From Spirosoma agri (lineage in GTDB: Bacteria > Bacteroidota > Bacteroidia > Cytophagales > Spirosomataceae): DNA of 64,000 bases. Numbering within the stretch: position 1 is the stretch's first letter; each line of letters starts with the position of its first letter. Position numbers and translations under genes: made by a program. Below, piece after piece: positions 58,606 through 64,000 of this stretch. The stretch lies in assembly GCF_010747415.1 (NCBI RefSeq), contig NZ_JAAGNZ010000002.1:930001-994000 (forward strand), read 5' to 3'. Below the pieces are notes generated by a model, which did no database searches, had not been told where the DNA came from, and saw only the letters and a list, made by a program, of their open reading frames with translations.

Positions 58606-58642
58606 ATAAACCGGCCTGAACAGTGTGTTCAGGCCGGTTTAT
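58606..58642 (-). terminator. Intrinsic terminator of the acetylation operon
   Basis: A perfect 16-bp stem (58606-58621 and 58627-58642; ATAAACCGGCCTGAAC) with a 5-nt loop is followed on the minus strand by TTTTT. It lies 14 bp after the hexapeptide acetyltransferase stop and ends the run of genes from 63996. Confidence 0.9.
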
Positions 58643-58656
58643 ACGTGATAATGATT

Positions 58657-59334
58657 TTATTTTTCCCAGGTGACACCTGTTCGGATTACATCAGCGGGTG
58701 AACCCGCCAGAACGACATCGCCCGTTAGTAGTTGTCGGCTTACCGTGCTGCCAGCTGCGATGATGCAGTTATCGGGGGTCGATGCGCCCTTTAAGATGAG
58801 TGCGCGGCATCCGATCCAGTTTTTATTGCCGACCCTAATCGATCGGTTTTTATTGATCTGCTGACCGCCACCATTGTAAAGCTTGTGAAAATCGGTATCC
58901 ATGACCAGGATCTCCCAAGATAGCAGACAGTCGCGTCCGAACACAATCTCATGAAAGCAGACAATCTGACTCTCGGCCGTGATGGTAAAATTTGTGCCTA
59001 TGCGCAGATTGCCCCGTACGCAGATTTTCGACCCGTGGCCAATCTGCGCTGTGCCATCAAACTGTACCGTTCCGGATACTTCCCAAATGGACCTGGAGTT
59101 TTTCTGATCGAAAATACCAACGTGCCCAAAACCGATGCGAATCATTCGATGCTCGACAGGGCCCTTGAGAATTACATTCCCTTTCAACTCGACCAGTCTG
59201 ACATTCGCCGAAACCATTACAGGCAAGTGCATGGCTGTTCTGACCGGAAAGTAATGGAAATTGAACCGTATCGTATTGGGCAGATGCCGAATATCGCGGG
59301 CTAGTTTGGCAATAGTAGTCAGAAGCCGTTTCAT
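58657..59334 (-). CDS. Hexapeptide-repeat (left-handed beta-helix) acyltransferase, WcaF/WbbJ-like
   Basis: The 225-residue product has an N-terminal helix and then regular hexapeptide turns: VRLVELKGNVILKGPVE, VSGTVQFDGTAQIGHGSKIC, RIGTNFTITAESQI, IRVGNKNWIGCRALILKGA, and IAAGSTVSRQLL. Trimeric cytoplasmic O-acetyltransferase using acetyl-CoA, usually on sugar or serine. The ATG at 59334 overlaps the upstream stop by 4 bases (ATGA), so the two genes are coupled. Confidence 0.92.
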   Translation of the reverse strand: MKRLLTTIAKLARDIRHLPNTIRFNFHYFPVRTAMHLPVMVSANVRLVELKGNVILKGPVEHRMIRIGFGHVGIFDQKNSRSIWEVSGTVQFDGTAQIGHGSKICVRGNLRIGTNFTITAESQIVCFHEIVFGRDCLLSWEILVMDTDFHKLYNGGGQQINKNRSIRVGNKNWIGCRALILKGASTPDNCIIAAGSTVSRQLLTGDVVLAGSPADVIRTGVTWEK

Positions 59335-60344
59335 AACGACGCTAGTCTATTACGTGGAGAAGCTGTGTCCTGTTTTCGGAGATTTGCGATGGTTTTACGC
59401 GTCGTCAGACTATCGACTAATGCATTCGTTACCGTGGCAGCACCCCCCTGGAACATGTGGCCAACATCAACAAAATCATGATCGTCAACCGCCAGCCGCG
59501 ATAAGTTCACGAATTTGTCATGATGTTTCGCCGTCAGATACGTAGACACGTACTGAACCTGTTTTATTCGCTCAGGCGTCAGAATGTCTTTCCGCCAGGG
59601 TAGGTAAACGAAGGTTAGTTCGATGTGATTACGATCACAATAGCGGCTTATGGAGTCGAGGCTGCGGCTGAATTTTGAAAAGCCAGTCGTATCGTAATAG
59701 ATAAGTCCCTTTGCTTCCAGTGGGCGAATGAAATTCTTCGGTCTTAACGGAACGGAGCCGTCTTCTGCGAATTTCAGCGTGAAGCCTGCATTGTCGAAAT
59801 AGATGTATTTTGTCCGGAACGACCAATCTTTAACGAAGCTGTCTATCGAAAAATTGGTAAAGAAATTATGAAGTACACTGACCATATTGGCTACGAAAAA
59901 ATGATCGTAAACCCCTTTGTAATCAATCTGCTTAGCATCATTTAGGAACTCGGTGTTGTTGAACGGTATAATCAGCCGCTGGGCCGAAAGTTTGCCTTCC
60001 ATCTGTTTTAGCACCTGATACGTTTCGTGCGGCTTGAATCCCCACGACGAGAAATTATAGGATCTGTCGCCGAAAGTTTTCGTCAAAATATCCCCCGAGA
60101 TATTATTCAAACCCATCGACGAACCCATGATCAGCGTTTTGGCAGAAAGAAACCGGTTGCCTTGTCTGGCGTGATCGAGCTTAGCGTTAAAACAGACCGA
60201 GTTAGAAATAAAATTGGTTGGTAGACTACGCAGGTCAGGCATGGCCTGGTGCGTACGCTCCACGTAGCGGACCAGAATGATACCGACCGTGGCTATTGAC
60301 AGTAGAAAGCTGTGGAAGACGAGCTTTTTTACGAATTTTTTCAT
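59331..60344 (-). CDS. SGNH-like (AlgJ/DltD-like) O-acetylation partner protein
   Basis: The 337-residue product has a single N-terminal membrane segment (about 10-27). An SGNH-type arrangement is visible: IMGSSMGLNN (Ser75/Ser76) in the first block and DVGHMFQGG (Asp293, His296) near the C-terminus. This is the form of AlgJ, AlgX, DltD and PatB-type proteins that receive acyl groups from an MBOAT partner. The MBOAT gene is directly upstream by 6 bp. The family assignment rests on layout and motifs; overall similarity is low. Confidence 0.75.
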   Translation of the reverse strand: MKKFVKKLVFHSFLLSIATVGIILVRYVERTHQAMPDLRSLPTNFISNSVCFNAKLDHARQGNRFLSAKTLIMGSSMGLNNISGDILTKTFGDRSYNFSSWGFKPHETYQVLKQMEGKLSAQRLIIPFNNTEFLNDAKQIDYKGVYDHFFVANMVSVLHNFFTNFSIDSFVKDWSFRTKYIYFDNAGFTLKFAEDGSVPLRPKNFIRPLEAKGLIYYDTTGFSKFSRSLDSISRYCDRNHIELTFVYLPWRKDILTPERIKQVQYVSTYLTAKHHDKFVNLSRLAVDDHDFVDVGHMFQGGAATVTNALVDSLTTRKTIANLRKQDTASPRNRLASL

Positions 60345-60350
60345 GGCCGA

Positions 60351-61715
60351 TCAGAATTGAAAGTAGATAAATTGACCACTACCAAATCGGCCAAGGAACA
60401 GAATGGCAATCACAATGATGTAGTACATGCTGTAGCGAGCCGCAGGTCGTAAGGCGTTGAGCACGGGCAGAAATCCGTTCCGGCTGATGACATACTCCCA
60501 GGCCATGAATAACGCTGTTACCAGCATGATCTTCTTGGACAGAAGCGGATTATGCCAGTCGAAGCGCGTGTTGACGCTGTTTGCAATGACGTGCAGCGCG
60601 GTACGAACATCGGACGCACGGAAGAAAACCCAGGCCAGCGCAACAACCACGTTGGTCAGCAGGAGAGCAACGATGCCTTTGTTCTGCTTCAAATTGAAGG
60701 TGTCTTCCAGAATTTGAAACGCGCCGTGAATGGCTCCCCAGATAACGAAGGTCCAGTTGGCACCATGCCATAAGCCGGATGTCATAAATACGATAAATAC
60801 GTTGAGGTGTTTGTGCTTCCGGTTGCCGCCCAGCGGTATGTAGAGGTAGTCGCGGAACCAGGTCGACAGCGACATGTGCCACTTGCGCCAGAACTCCGTA
60901 ATGGAATGCGAAAAATAGGGATAATTGAAGTTTTTCAGCAACTCGATACCCATCACTTTCGATGCGCCCAGCGCCATGTCGGAATAGCCCGAGAAATCGC
61001 AGTAGATCTGGATTGAAAAGAAGAAAATGGCCGCGATCGAATTGTAGGATTGGGTGCCCAGATGGCCGTAATAATAGTCAACGTAAGCGGCCAGATTATC
61101 GGCAATAACGACTTTCTTGAATAACCCATACGTCATCATTTTTAGCCCATCGACGGCCCGGTCGTAATCAAAATCGTGCTTCACCTTAAATTGATGCAGC
61201 ACGTTTTGCGGGCGTTCAATCGGACCGGCAACCAGTTGCGGGTAATACATCACATACAGGGCATAATAACCCAGATGCCGTTCTGCCGGAAAATTGCCCC
61301 GATAGACTTCAATGGTATAGCTCATTGCCTGAAACGTGTGGAACGACAGGCCGATGGGAAGAATAAGTTTCCAGTAGCTCATCTGATCCTGCCCGGTGAT
61401 GCCCAGCAGCACGTTGATGTTATCAATGAAGAAGTTATAATACTTGAAAACGGCCAGTACGCCAATGTTCGCAACCAGACTCATCACCAGAAAAAGCTTT
61501 CGTCGCTGCCCGGTCGACTGTTCGATGAGAATACCTGCGTAGTAATCGATAACGATCGTGAAGAGCAGGATCAGCACGTAGACCGGAATGAAGGCCATGT
61601 AGAAGTAGCAACTGGCAACGAGCAGTAAGATCCATCGAAAGCGTTGCGGCAGCCAGAAATACAGCGCCGTGACGATCGGGAAGAAGATGAAAAATTGAAT
61701 TGAGTTGAAAAGCAT
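60351..61715 (-). CDS. MBOAT-family O-acyltransferase (AlgI-like)
   Basis: The 454-residue integral membrane product is typical from its first residues (MLFNSIQFFIFFPIVTALYF). It has the MBOAT active-site region FWRKWHMSLSTWFRDYLYIPLGG (His280) and the invariant His317 in TSGLWHGANW. It moves acetyl from the cytoplasm across the membrane to a periplasmic partner for polysaccharide O-acetylation. Partner is the SGNH-like protein next downstream. It lies 18 bp after the next acyltransferase-3 gene. Confidence 0.95.
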   Translation of the reverse strand: MLFNSIQFFIFFPIVTALYFWLPQRFRWILLLVASCYFYMAFIPVYVLILLFTIVIDYYAGILIEQSTGQRRKLFLVMSLVANIGVLAVFKYYNFFIDNINVLLGITGQDQMSYWKLILPIGLSFHTFQAMSYTIEVYRGNFPAERHLGYYALYVMYYPQLVAGPIERPQNVLHQFKVKHDFDYDRAVDGLKMMTYGLFKKVVIADNLAAYVDYYYGHLGTQSYNSIAAIFFFSIQIYCDFSGYSDMALGASKVMGIELLKNFNYPYFSHSITEFWRKWHMSLSTWFRDYLYIPLGGNRKHKHLNVFIVFMTSGLWHGANWTFVIWGAIHGAFQILEDTFNLKQNKGIVALLLTNVVVALAWVFFRASDVRTALHVIANSVNTRFDWHNPLLSKKIMLVTALFMAWEYVISRNGFLPVLNALRPAARYSMYYIIVIAILFLGRFGSGQFIYFQF

Positions 61716-61733
61716 GACAAAAGAGCGGTTAAC

Positions 61734-62864
61734 TTAATGACTGGCCACCGGATTGATGTTCATTTTCTCGGTCACGTCGACGTTGGAGCCGAAGCGTTTT
61801 CGGAGTTTCATGGTCGGTTTTTCAACATAGAGGTAACTGATCAGGGTAAGAACGATGCCAACGGATGCCGCCACCGCCATCCAGGGTAAGGTGGCGCGGT
61901 AAGGCGTTACGTAATGTTCCGCAAAGCAAACGCCCACCCAGTGAAACATATACAGCGAGTAACTGACTTTCCCCACCTGAATCAGCCAGGGGACACTTAA
62001 CTTGGTCAACAGCCAGCTATATGTTTTGTGATATAGGGTCGCTGGAACGAGTACAGATAAAGCCATTCCCTGAACCGTATACCGGATCGTTTCGCGGAAA
62101 AACAGGTCACGGTAGACCAGCGTGAACAGCAACAGCAGCGCAGCTACACCATACGGCAGCCAGTGACCGGCAAAGCGAATGTAGGAGCCGTTTGGCGTAC
62201 GATGTAAGACCAGACTGGTCAGGCAACCGAACAGAATGGCGTCGAAGCGTGTGTCGGTAGAACGGTAGATCCGATCCGTTACGGCATAGCTCAATCCCTG
62301 CGTCGAGGCAATATGCAATCGCCAGCACATAGCCCCGATTATCGCTGCAATCAGAATACCAATAAACAGATTGTTCCACCGGAACAGGACGATGAAGAGG
62401 ATTGGAAAAACGATGTAAAAATGCTCCTCGACCGCCAGTGACCAGACAATGTTATACACCTTCGAACACATCGCCGATACCTCGGGCGTGGCATAGATCA
62501 TGTAATAGTTCCGGTAGTAAAATACGGTCGATAAAATCTCATTCATGTTCACCTCACAGCCAATCAGGATCGTGAACAGAACCGCAATGACGACCATGAA
62601 CAGCAGTGCCGGATAAAGCCGAAGAAGCCGCCGGGCGTAGAAACTTTTCATGTCGATGCGTTGCTTTTTCTCATACTCGGCAATCATGAGCCGGGTGATC
62701 AACAGGCCACTGATGAAGAAAAAAAGCGTTACGCCAAAACCGCCGGGAAGAATATGACCATACCCGTAGTGGCTGAATACCACCAGCAGTATGGCTACAC
62801 CTCGGAAACCGTCCAGCCCTGGAATATAGTTTGTATTGGCTCGTTGTTGACTTAGTTGTGACAT
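61734..62864 (-). CDS. Acyltransferase-3 family protein (OafA/YrhL-like), third of three
   Basis: The 376-residue product is read from the ATG at 62864, 1 bp after the glycosyltransferase stop (TAA-C-ATG); a longer in-frame reading to 63002 overlaps that gene and is rejected. Motifs: YIPGLDGFRGVAILLVVFSHYG, GGFGVTLFFFISGLLITRLM, FYARRLLRLYPALLFMVV, and IVWSLAVEEHFYIVFPILF. About ten membrane segments. O-acylation of exported polysaccharide. The operon continues into the MBOAT gene. Confidence 0.93.
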   Translation of the reverse strand: MSQLSQQRANTNYIPGLDGFRGVAILLVVFSHYGYGHILPGGFGVTLFFFISGLLITRLMIAEYEKKQRIDMKSFYARRLLRLYPALLFMVVIAVLFTILIGCEVNMNEILSTVFYYRNYYMIYATPEVSAMCSKVYNIVWSLAVEEHFYIVFPILFIVLFRWNNLFIGILIAAIIGAMCWRLHIASTQGLSYAVTDRIYRSTDTRFDAILFGCLTSLVLHRTPNGSYIRFAGHWLPYGVAALLLLFTLVYRDLFFRETIRYTVQGMALSVLVPATLYHKTYSWLLTKLSVPWLIQVGKVSYSLYMFHWVGVCFAEHYVTPYRATLPWMAVAASVGIVLTLISYLYVEKPTMKLRKRFGSNVDVTEKMNINPVASH

Positions 62865-62865
62865 G

Positions 62866-63996
62866 TTACTGTGGTTGAGCGAGTAAGTCCTTGTAAATTG
62901 AATGGAGCTTCGGGAAAATAGCATCCGGCAGGTAACGCTGAATGATATAGCCCGACTCATCGCCCATCTGGCGAACCAGACACGGATTTTCGATGAAGCC
63001 ATTCAGCCGTTCATAAATTGCCTGTTTATCACCGGGTTGTACCAGATAGCCATTGACACCGTCGACAACGGCTTCGGCTGTGCCGCCAACCGGCGTCGAG
63101 ATGACCGGCAGGTGATAACTCATTGCTTCCAGAATAGATAAGGGCAGCCCTTCGTTATATGACGGCAGGATATATACGTCGCTTTCGGAGAGTAGCTTTT
63201 GCTTGTGATCACCCGATACCCAGCCTTCAAAACGAACGATCGTCTCCAGGCGGTGCTGTTCGATGAATGCCTGAAGTTTTTCGACTTCACCATTACCGCC
63301 GATGGTTAGCTCAAGTTTACCGTTCCAATCGGCTTTGTGCTGTCGGACCACATCCAGCAGATCGAATATACCTTTCCGGTTGCCAATCAGGCCCAGGAAA
63401 AGAACCCGGAGCGGACCGCTTCCCAGCGGATTTGTCAACGCCGTACTGCGTTGGGGCATATCGATAACATTGCCCAATATTTCAATTCGCTTCATCCGGA
63501 AATTAGCCTCGAAAAATGTTTTCCAAGATTCGGACAGACAGAGCATAACATCGGTGTTCTCAACCATAAAGCGCACCAGATTTTTCATGACAGGGCTGCT
63601 TTCGGTGAAAAATACTTTGAACTCCGAGCCATTCATGTGGTAAATCGTCTGCCGCCCGAATAAATATTTAGCCGTCAGGAATACGATGAATTTTCGATAG
63701 AAACTACCATAAGATGCCCCATGAATGTGAACGATCCGGATCGACTGGTCCTTGATCAGGGTTCGTAGTAGGTTAACATACTGACCGATAAAATACCACA
63801 CCAATTGAAGCTTGTTAGGGACCATTCGGTGCGTGGTGATGTACTTGAATACGCCGAAATACTTTTCGTACACGTAAATCAGGTAACCGATGCCGCCTTC
63901 ATAGGGGCGGTGGCGGAAACCAACGGTCAGCACCTTTTCGGCTACTTCCCTCGGAATTGAAACGGATGTTACAGGAGGTGCGCTAGCGGTTATCAT
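62866..63996 (-). CDS. Glycosyltransferase family 4 (GT-B fold)
   Basis: The 376-residue product has an N-terminal GT4-like domain with VHIHGASYGSFYRKFI and a C-terminal Glycos_transf_1 domain with LGLIGNRKGIFDLL, IGGNGEVEKLQAFI and PSYNEGLPLSILEAMSYHLP. It transfers a sugar from a nucleotide donor in polysaccharide synthesis, at the cytoplasmic face. The frame is open to the window edge (4 nt further), so a start before 63996 cannot be excluded. First visible gene of the operon ending at 58657. Confidence 0.93.
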   Translation of the reverse strand: MITASAPPVTSVSIPREVAEKVLTVGFRHRPYEGGIGYLIYVYEKYFGVFKYITTHRMVPNKLQLVWYFIGQYVNLLRTLIKDQSIRIVHIHGASYGSFYRKFIVFLTAKYLFGRQTIYHMNGSEFKVFFTESSPVMKNLVRFMVENTDVMLCLSESWKTFFEANFRMKRIEILGNVIDMPQRSTALTNPLGSGPLRVLFLGLIGNRKGIFDLLDVVRQHKADWNGKLELTIGGNGEVEKLQAFIEQHRLETIVRFEGWVSGDHKQKLLSESDVYILPSYNEGLPLSILEAMSYHLPVISTPVGGTAEAVVDGVNGYLVQPGDKQAIYERLNGFIENPCLVRQMGDESGYIIQRYLPDAIFPKLHSIYKDLLAQPQ

Positions 63997-64000
63997 ACAG

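Overview
The window looks like chromosomal DNA of a Cytophagales bacterium close to Spirosoma (phylum Bacteroidota). The evidence is two SusC/SusD pairs, a LytS/LytTR sensor-regulator pair, DUF4097, DUF1080, Wzi and YtxH families, promoters of the Bacteroidota TAnnTTTG type, few Shine-Dalgarno sites, and about 50% GC. I see no tRNA, rRNA, CRISPR array, transposase or phage gene. The left edge cuts an ABC-type permease. The right edge cuts into or just beside an exopolysaccharide cluster.

Layout. 0-8 kb: FtsX/MacB-type permease end, a PA14-OmpA envelope protein, and a SusD/SusC pair on the minus strand. 8.6-15.4 kb: a DUF4097 beta-helix protein, a DUF1648 membrane protein, a large FAD plus Fe-S oxidoreductase, an acidic low-complexity protein and a DUF1080 protein. 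15.8-21.8 kb: a SusC-SusD-membrane dipeptidase operon, probably for peptide uptake. 21.8-25.7 kb: ArfB, then seven tandem paralogues of an unrecognised small helical protein. 25.7-32.4 kb: a secreted FG-GAP protein, an SDR, two proteins of unknown role and a type IIG restriction-modification-like protein with several ruined catalytic motifs. 32.5-40.6 kb: Gfo/Idh, thioesterase, histidine phosphatase, LytS/LytTR pair, RsiV-like lipoprotein, a broken globin gene, and alanine dehydrogenase next to a divergent Lrp/AsnC regulator. 40.7-43.3 kb: an efflux adaptor and outer-membrane channel without their RND pump. 43.4-50.4 kb: a signalling and stress-type island (two YtxH proteins, an Lmo0937-type peptide, two single-domain receivers, an NtrC-type activator, a beta-barrel protein, a REC-PAS-kinase). 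50.4-53 kb: NrtR-like regulator and divergent carboxylesterase. 53.2-64 kb: exopolysaccharide modification (Wzi, three acyltransferase-3 proteins, a polysaccharide lyase, a hexapeptide acetyltransferase, an AlgI/AlgJ-like pair, a GT4 glycosyltransferase).

The most interesting items are these. (1) The seven-gene paralogue array at 22.5-25.6 kb shares a G-x-x-L-I-x-x-W core and is the best candidate for an undescribed system. (2) The solitary DUF7149/type IIG-like protein at 29.4 kb has lost its nuclease lysine, its NPPY motif and its target-recognition domain. (3) Palindromic repeats sit between genes throughout the window. Two of them supply the TAG stop codon of the adjacent gene, and two others are carried in frame inside coding sequences (FAD oxidase and type IIG-like gene). 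(4) A group II truncated globin is reduced to two fragments in different frames.

All family calls come from reading motifs in the translations, without a database search.
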